Shown: positions 44,343-54,568 of the stretch, in pieces | How positions within the stretch are numbered: position 1 is the first letter of the stretch | Layout: each line of letters opens with the position of its first letter | Assembly: GCF_020360975.1 (NCBI RefSeq) | Contig: NW_025408687.1 | Location: forward strand, 682,001-746,000 | Reading direction: 5' to 3' | Origin: Hirsutella rhossiliensis | Lineage: Eukaryota > Ascomycota > Sordariomycetes > Hypocreales > Ophiocordycipitaceae | Length of the DNA stretch: 64,000 nucleotides | Position numbers and translations under genes: made by a program | The notes under the pieces: generated by a model | Database searches by the model: none | The model's input: only the letters and a program-made list of their open reading frames with translations | What the model was told of the DNA's origin: nothing

Positions 44343-45534
44343 TTACGGCGCCACCTGCCACACAAGCCGCTCCCCACTCACGGTCCTGCTCCTCAACAGG
44401 TCGAGGGCCTTTTGCGCCCTCTCTAGCATGGTCGCGCCCTCGACAACCCGTTGCCGGTTGGGCTCGACGACCCCTTGCGCTAGCAGGGCGGGCACAATCT
44501 CGGGCTGCAGCATTTCCTTGAAAAACTCGTTCTGGTCCCGGATCAGCTTGTTTGGGCCATACCCATCGGTCAGAACAAGGGGGAACGAGGGACGGCACCT
44601 GCAGGTAGAAGTGCGTGCGGACGCCCCTGAGGAGGACGCCGTCGGCCCACAGGCCAGGGAGGCACTTTGACACGTCCATCTCGTACTCGGGCTCCTCGTC
44701 GTCGGTGGCGTCGCGGATGATGACGGGCAGCATGACGGCGACGCGGGAGCCCGGCTGGGCGATGCGGGCGAGGGGCCGCAGCGAGCCGTCGAGGGAGCCG
44801 ATGCAGTCGAGCACCAGCGGCGCGTGGCGGCTGCCGACGGAGGCGAGGACGGCGTCGACGACGCGCGGGTCGGCGCGGTCGAAGCAGGCAGTGGCGCCCA
44901 GCCGCAGCAGGAGGGGGTGGTGCTGCCGGCTCGATACAGCCAGGAGACGGCGATGGCGGTACCAGTGGCGGAGGACTTGGAGCGCGTAGATGCCCACGCT
45001 GCTGCTGGCGCCCCAGACGACGATGGGCGGGTCCTGGTCGTCGTCGGGCGTCGTCGCGGTGTCCGGCAGGGGCCAGGGGAGGTCGAGGCCGAGGTCTGCC
45101 GTGGCGGCGTGGAAGACGGTGACGAGGTTGACGGGCACGGTGCAGGCCTCGCGCAGCGTCAGGCCCGGGGGCACGCTGGAGACGAGGTAGGCCGGGACGG
45201 TGACGTATTCCTGGTGGTTGGCCTCCTTGCCGCCGCGAAAGGCAAAGGCCATGACGCGGTCGCCGACGCCGAGGCCCTTGACGAGGTCGGCCGAGCCGCC
45301 GACGGCCACGACGGTGCCCGCGATGCCGCCGCCGCCGGCCTGGGCCGGGTACGAGGCGACGAGGAGGCCGCCGTCGGCGCGGTGCAGGTCCAGGGGCGTC
45401 GACGCGGTCCAGGCGACGCGCACCACCACCTCGTCGGCGGCCGGGGGGTGGACGGGGACGCTGATCTCGGCGAGGGGCGCGCGCTTGGATGTCATGGCGA
45501 TGGCCCTTTGGGTGGAGGGGAGTGATGATGCCAT
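44343..45534 (-). CDS. Medium-chain dehydrogenase/enoyl reductase-like (ToxD-type)
   Basis: Two exons, 45534-44599 and 44531-44343, 374 aa. The first ATG of the frame is at 45534 (MASSLPSTQRAIAM); the frame above it opens only with TTG. The 67-nt intron joins HFYLQ to NEFFKEMLQPEIV and removes an otherwise unrelated read-through tail. The GroES-like domain comes first (AAADEVVVRVAWTASTPLDLH-type region, GGGGIAGTVVAVG, GDRVMAF), then a nucleotide-binding fold with VVWGASSSVGIYALQVL. The C-terminus LRSRTVSGERLVWQV is typical of the fungal ToxD/trans-enoyl-reductase-like group of zinc-independent MDR enzymes. No zinc ligands are visible. The reaction is probably NADPH-dependent reduction; the substrate is unknown. 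No polyketide synthase lies in the window. Confidence 0.88.
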
Positions 45535-46144
45535 GGTGATGGGGTTTGGGGGCGATGGCTTGGTGGTGGTCAAGCAGCGAAGCTCGTCCCTTTCTCGTCT
45601 TGTCTCTCTCTATATATACTGTGTATTTCCTCACGAATATTGGTAATTCGCTGCGTACTGATGCTTCCCCATCGCCGTCTCGACATCAGTCAGCGCCAGC
45701 AACATTGAGGTGAATTTGTAATCGGCAGCCGTGACGCCATGCGGTCGGGTCAGCTTGCCGTAAGACATGCATTGTGGAGAGCCCTGTCCTGTCCGAGGCA
45801 TGCCAAGAGATGCGTCTTCAACAGGCGCACGGGGGCAAGGCGGGCGTTTGCGTTTGGACATGCATGTGGGGGAAACGGGGGCCCGGGCCGGTCCCGGGGG
45901 TGATTTGGCGGGAGAGACGCCGGGGGTCCAATGATAGGGCAAGAGACTGTGGTGTTTTGCTCTCTCCTTTTTTTCCGTGTGGTTATGAAACACGTATATT
46001 TGTACAGTAGACGGCGGAAAAGGCCCAAGAAAGCAAGTGTTGGTGTCGAGCCCCCAGCACGAAAAGAATATCCAAGCCAAAACACGCAGCTGACGTCTGC
46101 CCCGCTCCGCCTCGCCCACGCCCGTCCCAGGATTGGGAGCTCGG
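45535..46144. other. Intergenic, no gene seen
   Basis: The 5' flank of the reductase gene. Between 45600 and 46144 I see only non-family frames. Confidence 0.55.
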
Positions 46145-46420
46145 TCAAATCTTGACGGTCCCGGAGACGAGAGGGTCGGCCATGGGCGCCACGTCGACGG
46201 CAAAATTGAGGGTGCGCTTGCCGTCCTTGGCGTCCTGCCTGGTGGTGGGCGGCGCGCCCAGGTCGGAGACGACGTCGCGGGCCTTTTGGCGCAGGCCGCG
46301 GCGCGGCGCGGGGTCCTTGGTGTAGGAGCAGGCCGTCGAGCCCGAGTAGGTGGAGGCGGAGGAGGAGGAAGAGGAGGAAGAGGAGGAAGAGGAGGAGGAG
46401 CAGGAGGAGGATGCTGGCAT
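46145..46420 (-). CDS. Small Ser-rich hypothetical protein
   Basis: 91 aa from the ATG at 46420. It opens MPASSSCSS and continues as a long serine run to about residue 22, then has STYSGSTACSYTKDPAPRRGLR, KARDVVSDLGAPP and KRTLNFAVDVAPMADPL. The C-terminal half does not look compositional, and the frame ends cleanly, so I think it is real. I do not recognise a family. There is no signal peptide or membrane segment. The serine codons form a TCC/TCT-type repeat on the coding strand. An exact TACGGAGTA motif lies 44 bp upstream of the ATG (46464-46472). Confidence 0.5.
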   Translation of the reverse strand: MPASSSCSSSSSSSSSSSSSSASTYSGSTACSYTKDPAPRRGLRQKARDVVSDLGAPPTTRQDAKDGKRTLNFAVDVAPMADPLVSGTVKI

Positions 46421-47147
46421 CGTGGTGGCTTGGGGACGACGGATGGTGGGTGTCAAGTGAGGGTACGGAGTAAAGATAAAGACGATGATGATGACGGGGC
46501 TTGGGAGCGACGCCAGTGGGCGGATGGCGTTTGCTTTATGGTGGTCGAGTTGGGGGGTGAGGGCGTCCAATGGGAGGTGAGCCCAGCCCGGCGGAGAGCT
46601 GAGCCTTTGCTTTTCGTCTCATTCTCGCAAGGATCCGTGATATGCCCAGGGGATGGAGAGATGGAGGGATGGAGAGATGGAGGGATGGAGAGATGGAGTC
46701 TTTGCCGCCCATGCTTTTTGCATCTGGTTTCCATCTTCGGCTCGACGTCTTCGGATGCTCTCCTGCGACGTCGACCGAGTACTTTGTAGACCGCCCGGCA
46801 GAGCAGCTGCTGCTGACAAAGTCCTTCCTGCCTTCTTCCTCACTCCCCTCTCGCGGCTTCCCGCGTCCTCGCCCGTGCCCGCCTCTTGCTTCGTCGTTCC
46901 CGACCTGCCTGGGAAAGAGGCTGTGATTGTGCTTTCTGTCTACCATGTGCTGCCTGTGTCTTTCCCCTTTTCTCTCTCTCCCCCTCCTTCTCCCCCTCCT
47001 CCCTCGATCGAGCCTGCCGCGGCCTCTGCTTGACGCCTTGAGTCATCCTGTGAGCAGGTCTCGGCCCCCCGTCCTCGGACAACACCACTTCTACCGTGCC
47101 AAGACCGACACGACATCGCCATGTCGGCCCGCAGACCTCGCACACCG
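46421..47147. other. Intergenic with 16-bp tandem repeat
   Basis: Leader side of the small Ser-rich gene and 3' flank of the next gene. It contains the 16-bp array at 46651-46698. No gene seen. Confidence 0.55.
46651..46698 (+). repeat. 16-bp tandem repeat, three perfect copies
   Basis: The unit GGATGGAGAGATGGAG occurs three times without a mismatch. Confidence 0.95.
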
Positions 47148-48318
47148 TCAAGCCGGCACCGGCGAAAACATAGACGTTATGGGCCTCACCGTCTGCGGTC
47201 CTCGAATCACCTCATCCACCATGATCAGCGCCTCCGTGGCCACCTCGACGTTGCTGCCTCGCCCTTCGGCCCTCTGTCTTCGCTGAAGCTCCCTGTGCAG
47301 CGTCACCGACACTTCTCTCCGCTTGACGCTCTGCCACACAAGTCCTCCCGAGTGCCGACGCGCCGCCAAGCCCCGTTTCGCATGCCTAATCAGGTCATTG
47401 GCATGCTGGTGCCGTCGGATATAGCACGGGGCGTCCGCCTTGTACGCCGACAGGAACCACGTCCCGTGCCGCAGCACGCACTCGTTGACCCCCCGCAACA
47501 GCTTCCACCGACGCTCTGGGTCGCGCTCCCGCCCACTTTCTCGAGGCAACCCCTCTCCGATCAGGCGTAGCAGCAACACAATGCTCAGCAGCTGCCGGGT
47601 CTTCAGTGTTTTGAGATACTGCCTTTGGCGCCCTCGCACCAACCACCGCACGTACCGCTCCCTCATCTGCTCGGCTCGGCTCTGCGGCGCCAACTCGAGT
47701 CCATTTCTGACCGTGGTCCACTGGTGAGCAAGCACATGGTCGATGCTCATCTGCGGCAGCGCCGGCGCGTCGAACCCACTCAGGTCGGACAGCCCAATGA
47801 CGGAAGCCTCGATGTCACCCAGGTGGTCGCACAAGGAAAGGGCCTCCCGTACCATCTGACGCATCGTCTCCCGCTCCGTCAGCTTGTTCAAGTGCGGCCA
47901 GTCGCTGTCATTTCTCGTGCACAGAAGCGGCCTCTTCAGCAACCACTCGACGAGGGATACTCGCCTTTCCACAATGTCGATGGCGTACAAACTAGACACC
48001 GGGATCACTGCACGCTCACTGCACGGACGGCCGGAGAGATCGTCAAAGGTGTCGAGCAGAAACTTGCCGCGTAAAGTCTCGTCGCCCACGTCCCACCGAA
48101 TCAGCTTCCGGGCGATGCTGGTGTGATATTCTTCGATGATTTCCCGGAATCCCTAGACGATTCACGTCTAGCATTAGCTTCTCTGCACTTCAACCTCTTG
48201 TCCTTGCCTTGCTCTGGACGCGATCTGAGCGTACCGCTATTGAGAGCAGGGTTTTAATCGTGTCTGCATCGCAGTACTCGACGATTTGGAGTACGATGGC
48301 GCCGTGGAGTACCGGCAT
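47148..48318 (-). CDS. F-box-like hypothetical protein
   Basis: Two exons, 48318-48235 and 48152-47148, 362 aa. The 82-nt intron (GTACGC...CTAG) joins CDADTIKTLLSIA to GFREIIEEYHTSIARKLIRW, and this join continues smoothly. The N-terminal segment (PVLHGAIVLQIVEYCDADTIKTLL) has the hydrophobic spacing of an F-box helix pair, and the following helix fits the end of an F-box. I see no second known domain. The remainder is helical and basic (RYVRWLVRGRQRQYLKTLK, RKLLRGVNECVLRHGTWFLSA-type region). A role as ubiquitin-ligase adaptor would follow only if the F-box is confirmed. Confidence 0.7.
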
Positions 48319-49095
48319 CGTGTCGATGTGAGGCTGCACGGCCTCTCCCCTTGCCGCGTTGCGTTGTGTTGAGTTGATGGGCGGAAACAGGATTCCTCGG
48401 CGGCACGCACGCAACGTGAAATAGAAGGCTCTGCCAGGTGCTGAGGCAGGACAATAAAAAAAAACCCCTGCCAAACAAGCTCTGGGGAAAAAAGGCTGCT
48501 GCCGAACAAACTTCGACAGCTGGCGGCTGTCAGGTGTCGAGGCTTGCGAGTAGCCCGTTGCCGTGCGGACCTAATCTGTTGGGCTTGCGCCATAACCGGC
48601 GTGTCTTCTCTCTGCTCCGTCCATCATCAACATGTCGAAAGAGGAGGCTGCCAAGGTGAGAAGATGGACTCGATTATATATGTGCCTGTATATGCGCCGA
48701 GCATCGCTCGTACAGGCCTACAAGATGGCGTCTCCGTGCTCTCGGACCAGCCCCTTTTCGACAGCTATTCCAATTTCAATCAGTGAGTCTCCCATTAAGC
48801 CAAGTGCGTGCGGTATCGTGATGCCATTCGTACCGTAAGTGACCCTTTGCGCCGTAACTCCCAATACCGAACGCTGTACTTACCACCACTTGCCATTGGA
48901 GCAATGCCTCGCGGGTGAAGCCGAAATCCTCAGCCTGCTCAACTCCAGATTTGCAGGGTCGTGGACGCGTGTCAAAGTGCAACGCCCACCAGTACCGGAC
49001 CAGAAGACACAAGAAAAAAATAAATTCGCTGTGCGCCGCCATGCCCACCGCCACGCCCACCGCCTCTGGGGCAACCCTCCACGCGGGGCCCTATT
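48319..49095. other. Intergenic; possible small spliced frame
   Basis: This is the 5' flank of the F-box-like gene. On the plus strand an ATG at 48632 gives MSKEEAAK followed by a consensus donor (AAG|GTGAGA at 48656), and further strong donors occur at 48781 and 48836. A separate 40-codon frame begins at 48664. No family recognised; listed as a finding. Confidence 0.4.
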
Positions 49096-50117
49096 TCAGG
49101 CATTTCGAGAGCCGACGGCGCCAGGACGGTCGCTCACCTCAACGCGCTTGTTGCCGAGGTCTATGATCTTGGCGGCCAGCTTGCCGGCGTTGTCGAGCTC
49201 GACAATCTCGTCGCTGCCGCCGATGCTAACGCCGTTGACCATGATATTGGGCACGGTGCGGCGGCGCGTCTTTTCGAGGAGCTGGTCCTGCAGGAGGCTG
49301 CCGAGTTTGTGCTCGTCGAGCTCGACGACGTAGGGCTCGGGCTTGATGGAGTATTTCTCCAGGAGGATGCTCTTGGCGCGCTTGGAGTAGGGGCAATAAG
49401 ACTTAGAGAAGATGATGACTGATTACGGGAGAGGCACGGTTAGCTTTGTTTCTCTTGCATTTTTCTTTTTTCTTTTTCGATTTCTCTACGGTTCTTTCTC
49501 TGCGTGATGTGGGAGGGAAGGGTGGAAGAGAGGGCTGACGCGCTGGCCAAACGGCAGACAGCCTTGTACGAAGGAAGAAAGAGGGAGAGAAGGGTGACAG
49601 CGGTCAACGTACCAGGAGCCTTCTTCAAGATGCTATTCATCTCCATCTCGGCGGCGTGCTCCTCCTTGGTCTCCGTCTCGGGCGGGTCGCCGTTGGCCTT
49701 GGGAGACGGGGCGGCATCGGCGGCAGGCTTTGGCTTCTTGGCCTGGCCCTCTGCTGAGTTGCCGACGCCGACAATCTGGCTGGGGGGATCCGGGCGGAGT
49801 GCCTTGCCGTTTGCCTTTGCCTTTGCCTTTTGCTCGGCCGCCTTGAGCCTCTCCTTTGTATCGGAGGCAAACTGCTTGTCACCGCCGGCGCCGCCATCCT
49901 TGTCGCGGGATGCAGCGGCGGCGACCTTGTCCAGGACGGCCTGGCCGGGAGGGCCGTTGCCCTTGCTCATGCCGTCCATGGTCTTGTGGTAAAAGTCTTT
50001 GATGGTGCGTTTGTCGTTGGCGGCGGCGTCGTCGAGGCTCGAGACGTACATGAGGGTGAGGACGACGGTGACGAGCGTTGCCAGCATAAGCAGGCGGAGG
50101 CGACGGGGGGAGGGCAT
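49096..50117 (-). CDS. Membrane-anchored glutaredoxin (GRX6/7-like)
   Basis: Two exons, 50117-49613 and 49418-49096, 275 aa. Residues 7-25 (LRLLMLATLVTVVLTLMYV) are a signal anchor, so the catalytic domain should face the ER/Golgi lumen. A charged Ala/Lys-rich linker follows to about residue 165, rich in KAKAKANGKAL-like sequence. After the intron comes the thioredoxin fold: PVIIFSKSYCPYSKRAKSIL with Cys177 in a CPYS active site, PYVVELDEH, RRRTVPNIMVNGVSIGGSDE (TVP cis-Pro and glutathione-binding GG) and a C-terminal helix. Among fungal glutaredoxins, an N-terminal anchor plus a CPYS/CSYS site marks the secretory-pathway Grx6/Grx7 type. A consensus donor (GAG|GTGAGC) lies in the last codons, so an alternative C-terminal exon cannot be excluded. 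Confidence 0.88.
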
Positions 50118-51242
50118 GGTTTTCTCGTGGCCGCGGCGTGCTCTGGTCGGGGATGATGGCGAGGGAGGAGGGCGGGCTCCTTTTCAGGGCATTGGCGCCG
50201 CTGGTGCGCGTCTTCTACTTGGGCGTGAGCGAGATGCGGGTGGGATTGAATTGGCGGCGGTGATGAGGGGCCGTGGGCGGTGGAAAGAAGTGATAGAGTT
50301 GGATGGAGTCGTCGTTGGGGATGGTCGGCGAGGAAGCTCAGCTAATGGGGCTGCAATCTGGTGGCTCTGCAACCCCGTGCCGGCGGGATAAGTACTCATG
50401 CACGCGCGCGCAGTGGCGGGATACACGCATGTCCGGCTGTCCGGCGGCAGCTGCAAGACGCGGGAAAGCGCGTCGCAAGTGATGACTAAGCCAGGGGATT
50501 GCATGCCGGTACTCTGTAATTTAGCCTGAGGCAGGCAGCAAGGCATCGACCGGTACCTAGTAGGTTTTGGACATGGAATGTACAGATTCTTTGGCGGAGC
50601 AAAGTCTACGGTTATGTGGTTGATCAGACTCTGAGAAGCATTTTTCAGCGCGTAAAAAGTGCAGACTGCGACCAGCAGCACCTCGAGCTCGATATATTTG
50701 CGATCCAGCGCATGAATGCTGCTACCTAGCTAAGGGAGAAGAGAAGAAATAGAAGCCAAGATCATAAGCTAATATCAGAGGATGGCAAGTGAGCGACGTG
50801 AATATAACATGTCAGAAGTGCGAGGTGGCCGCACTCGTGACAGCAAAGCGAGTGGAGGCGAAAGTACTCGATTGACGAGAAATGTAGAAGAGAAAAGGTG
50901 TAGAGACGTTGAGTGAATGAGGCCTCGGTGGAAGGGAGTGAATGGTTAGTGATGAATGATGAATGGTGAATGAATGAATGAAGAGTGAATGTATGAATGA
51001 ATGATGAAGAAGGAATAAAAGAGCGTCCTGCGCTGTCGCGATATGTCTTGTCATGTTCGTCTCTGCGCCAGCAGCCATATCAAATGGCTGGAGAGTTGTC
51101 CGCCTGTCCTTCTTAATTCGTACCTATATCTCCTTTGCCACGTCGCTCGCATGGCCGGCATGCGCTTCCCCAGGAATTGTGAGACGGCATTCGAACACAC
51201 CGCTGGTGGGCGGCTTCGGCGGTGGCCCGGAGGTCCGGCCCC
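50118..51242. other. Intergenic, no gene seen
   Basis: The 5' flank of the glutaredoxin gene. A GAAT/GATGAAT-type simple repeat occupies about 50926-51008. No gene seen. Confidence 0.55.
50926..51008 (+). repeat. GAAT-rich imperfect simple repeat
   Basis: Repeated GAATGAAT/GATGAATGG units with interruptions. Confidence 0.8.
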
Positions 51243-51401
51243 TCAGCGGCCCGTCGCCGAGGACGAGGGCGGCTCGGCCGTCAGCCGATGGGCCCGCATT
51301 TGCGTCGCGTGCAGGCCTCGGTGGCTGTGGTGGCTGTGCATCGCGGGCAGAGCGTGCAGGCCGGTGGCCAGGGCCAGCAGAACGACGGAAAGAAGGCGCA
51401 T
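51243..51401 (-). CDS. Small His-rich secreted peptide (candidate)
   Basis: 52 codons from the ATG at 51401. Residues 1-18 (MRLLSVVLLALATGLHAL) form a clear signal peptide. The mature part begins with PAMHSHHSHRGLHATQMRAHRL, four to six His in about 20 residues, and ends SSSATGR. There are no cysteines. I do not recognise a family. A pyrimidine-rich leader precedes it. A C-terminal exon beyond the stop is possible but not required. The His cluster could bind metal, or the peptide could be an effector or a processed precursor. These are inferences. Confidence 0.5.
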   Translation of the reverse strand: MRLLSVVLLALATGLHALPAMHSHHSHRGLHATQMRAHRLTAEPPSSSATGR

Positions 51402-52697
51402 TGTTCTTCTTTCGATGCTTTTGATAGGTCGTTTGCTCGTCTCTTCGTCGTGGTTGATTAGTGAGCTTCTCTTCGCTGACTCTTCGGATATGATTCTTGT
51501 CAAAGACAAGCGTTGAAAGAGTTGAAAGATAAGAAACGAGGATTCAAGTGTCTCGCTGAATGGTAGAGACAATGCACGATGGTCTTTTGGACACGGCGAC
51601 GAGTGTCCTTTAATACTCGACATGGCGCCTCTGGCCAGCCTCTTTGCCGAATGACATGACGAAATACCGAGGCCGGCATGCCGCCCGTAGCATTTTCTTT
51701 GATAGTAATCCATCAATCCATCAATATCTCCTGGGTCTCCGTCAGACGATTGTCCTGCTCGAGGAATGGAAGGCTGGTGGTTGAAATTGAAATCACGAGT
51801 CTTGATGGTTTCCTTGCCGATGAGCCCAGCCACACCGACACATGATTCTGGACAAATACGTCACGACGAGGTCGCCCCATGATTGTCATGGCTAAATGGA
51901 CAGTCATACAATTGAATTGGGAGAGAAAACGTGGACAGGGAAAATCTCTGAGAATTAATTGGCCCACAGTCCGGACGTTGCCCAGGGCTTCCTTCTGGCT
52001 GCACCCGTTACCGCAAGGGGGAGGACCCTTCATTGGTACTGCGGTCAAATGCCGGCCGGGCATTGCCGAGTCAAATCATGGACGCAACCGGGGTTCAGCA
52101 TCTGACTCGCGGGGGAACAAATGGACACGAGTTTCTCCAGGGCTGGCGGCGCGTCCACATTCCATCCGCCACGTGCGAGTCCCTGGGACCATTTATGCTC
52201 CAAGGTTTGCCATGCTTGGCACGAGTCAAACAAGGACAATGACTGCACGGGGGAGAAGAGTCGTTGCAAAAGATGACTCGGGACACGGTGGCGACGGCCT
52301 CGAGCTGATGACTAAGCGCAATTACCGGTCTAGCGGCCAATAGAAAGCCGCCAAGTCTATATCGGCCACAGTACTCTACTGTACAGAAGCCGCGAGAAGT
52401 CGAGAAACGCGTCGTCAAAGGTGTCCTTTCGACGGTTTGACTCACCTCGGGACCTCCTTTCTTCTTTAAACGCTCCTTTCGCCATATTCACCTTGGTTTC
52501 AACTCCTCGCTCTCCTTTATCTGCCGCCAATCTCTCGAGTTACCGGCGAGGGAGGAATTTCGCTCCACGATCCTCAAGGTTTGCCAAGCCGCCCACCCAC
52601 CGCCAGGTTCCCCTTGGCCTCTTCCTCCTCTCCAACTCACCTGGGAGTGTGCTTCTCGCCATCAGAATACATCCTCAATCACACCAAGTCAATCAAA
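51402..52697. other. Intergenic, divergent flank
   Basis: It lies between the minus-strand peptide and SIL1 on the plus strand. The last 250 bp are C/T-rich leader. No gene seen. Confidence 0.55.
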
Positions 52698-53960
52698 ATG
52701 ACTCCGGAGCGCTCAAGAGTAAGCCCCATGCGGACCGCCCTCTTGGGCCTCGTCCTCGCCGTCTCCCTCACCTCCGCCTCGGCCGCCCCGGCCGCGAACC
52801 CGCCCTCGGAGCTCATCTGCCACACGTCCAACCCTGAAGACTGCTACCCGCGCCACTTCCAGGCCAAGGATGAGTTCCAGACTGTCCACGATGACCAGGA
52901 CCTGCCTCCGGGACTTCACGTGCGCATCAACATGCAGACGGGCAAGAAGGAGGCCAAGATCAACGTCCCCGGCGAGCTGGACCCGGCCCTCGATGGCTTG
53001 CCTGTCGACGAGGCCTCGGTCGTCGTTGTCCCCGATCAAGACCAGGACGAGCGCCCTCTGCGCTTGCCCAAGGGTGCCCCTGCCTACAGCCCCGTCGGCA
53101 AGATCAAGGAGCCCGAACAAGAGGCCGAGACCTTTGTCGCGGCCATGAAAATGCTCAGAAAGGGCAAGGTCCGCCACGGCCACGCCTTTGCCGAGCATCT
53201 CGAGGAGCTCGAGGAGCTCTCGCACGACATCTACTACGGCATGAAGATTGCCGAGGACACAAAGGTCGTCAAGGCCCTCCTCTGCCTCATGGTCAGCAAC
53301 CCCAAGAAGCCGGCGGCCGCCGACGCCAGCCTCGCCCCGCACGACCAGCAGGCCGCCTCCGTCCTGGCCGGCGCCCTGCAAAACAACCCGTCGGCCCTGG
53401 AAAAGGTCGCCGGCGCCTGGCCCGAGCTCATGGACGCCAAGTGCCCTGACGCGGGCGTCTCCACCATCGGCCACGCCCTGTACTCGAGCCTAGCCCCCTA
53501 TAACAACGCTGACGCCGCGGGGGACGCCAAGCAGTCGGCCTCGCGCGTCAAGGCAAAGGTCTTGGTCATCAACGGCCTGCTCAAGAACGGCACCATCAGG
53601 GGCGAGTTCCTCAGCCGCGGCGGCATGGACCACCTGCTCGAGGTGCTCGTCTCCGAGGGCCGCGACTGGGCCGCCGCCCAGCGCAAGGCCGGCCAGCTCG
53701 TCCTCGACAACTTCCTCGACGGCGACATGGGCGCCACGCTGGGGCTGTGGCCCCGCGTGCCGCGCCTCAGCGACGAGCAGTGCCGGTCCGAGGCCTTGAA
53801 GACGGCCGAGGGCTGCTGGGACTACCACGTCGCCCGCATCACCAAGGGGAACAGGTATGAAAAGGGACACTGGAGCACCGAACTCAACGCCAAGCTGGTG
53901 GTGGCGCGTGGAGGTGACCCGACCGCGCAGGCCGACGGTTCGCAACGCGCGGAGCTGTAG
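52698..53960 (+). CDS. SIL1: Nucleotide exchange factor SIL1 (ER Hsp70 cofactor)
   Basis: One exon, 420 aa from the ATG at 52698; Met11 at 52728 would also leave an intact signal peptide. The signal segment is MRTALLGLVLAVSLTSASA. The conserved SIL1 core is clear: CHTSNPEDCYPRHF near the start, LPPGLHVRINMQTGKKEAKI, ELEELSHDIYYGMKI, then armadillo-like helices with NGLLKNGTIRGEFLSRGGMD. In the family, SIL1 releases ADP from BiP/Kar2 in the ER lumen and supports protein import and folding. The protein ends QRAEL rather than a canonical HDEL/KDEL (see findings). The gene lies 608 bp upstream of the SET/MYND gene, in the same orientation. Confidence 0.92.
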   Translation: MTPERSRVSPMRTALLGLVLAVSLTSASAAPAANPPSELICHTSNPEDCYPRHFQAKDEFQTVHDDQDLPPGLHVRINMQTGKKEAKINVPGELDPALDGLPVDEASVVVVPDQDQDERPLRLPKGAPAYSPVGKIKEPEQEAETFVAAMKMLRKGKVRHGHAFAEHLEELEELSHDIYYGMKIAEDTKVVKALLCLMVSNPKKPAAADASLAPHDQQAASVLAGALQNNPSALEKVAGAWPELMDAKCPDAGVSTIGHALYSSLAPYNNADAAGDAKQSASRVKAKVLVINGLLKNGTIRGEFLSRGGMDHLLEVLVSEGRDWAAAQRKAGQLVLDNFLDGDMGATLGLWPRVPRLSDEQCRSEALKTAEGCWDYHVARITKGNRYEKGHWSTELNAKLVVARGGDPTAQADGSQRAEL

Positions 53961-54568
53961 ATGGTACGGAGAGTGGGTGTGTGTGACCATGTAGCGTGCT
54001 TTTTGCCGTATTCTTTTTACATACATGTATATGGAGGAGTCATTCCGGGCTCGAGACGGCAGGCCGTGGTGTTTGTTTGGACAGGTTGGCGTCTTTTGAC
54101 TGGCGTAAGTTGCGCTGCAAGATTCATGATTGGCCTGTTGGCAAGATAAGCGTCGTGAAGCGGGAGAGAGCCGCGTGACGTTTCGATGATCTGAAGAATA
54201 AAGATAACGAGTGTGTAAAGAAAGAAATAAGAGTTCCAAGATCAGATTAGTCGAGACGCGATGGCTTTGCTTTCCGTCAGATACGGGCGGTGGAGCTGGA
54301 GCTGCCAGGACCTTCATTCAGTCGACGCAAATTTACCATCTCGCCTCTTTTTCGCCCCCTCAAGCCGCCATCACCCGACATCTCATCCACGATCCAAAGA
54401 ACAGACGGAAAGCTATCAGAACTACAAGGCATCTCATTGCTTGTCTTATTTTACGCCATCGAGTGAACGCCTGAACAAGGGCAAGTTGACGGGGTTATCT
54501 TTCCCACGCCGCGAACCAAGCCTCCTCCCCCAAAAACCTCATCAATTCAGCATCACCACTCCCTCCTC
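53961..54568. other. Intergenic, tandem genes
   Basis: 3' flank of SIL1 and promoter of the SET/MYND gene. No gene seen. Confidence 0.6.
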
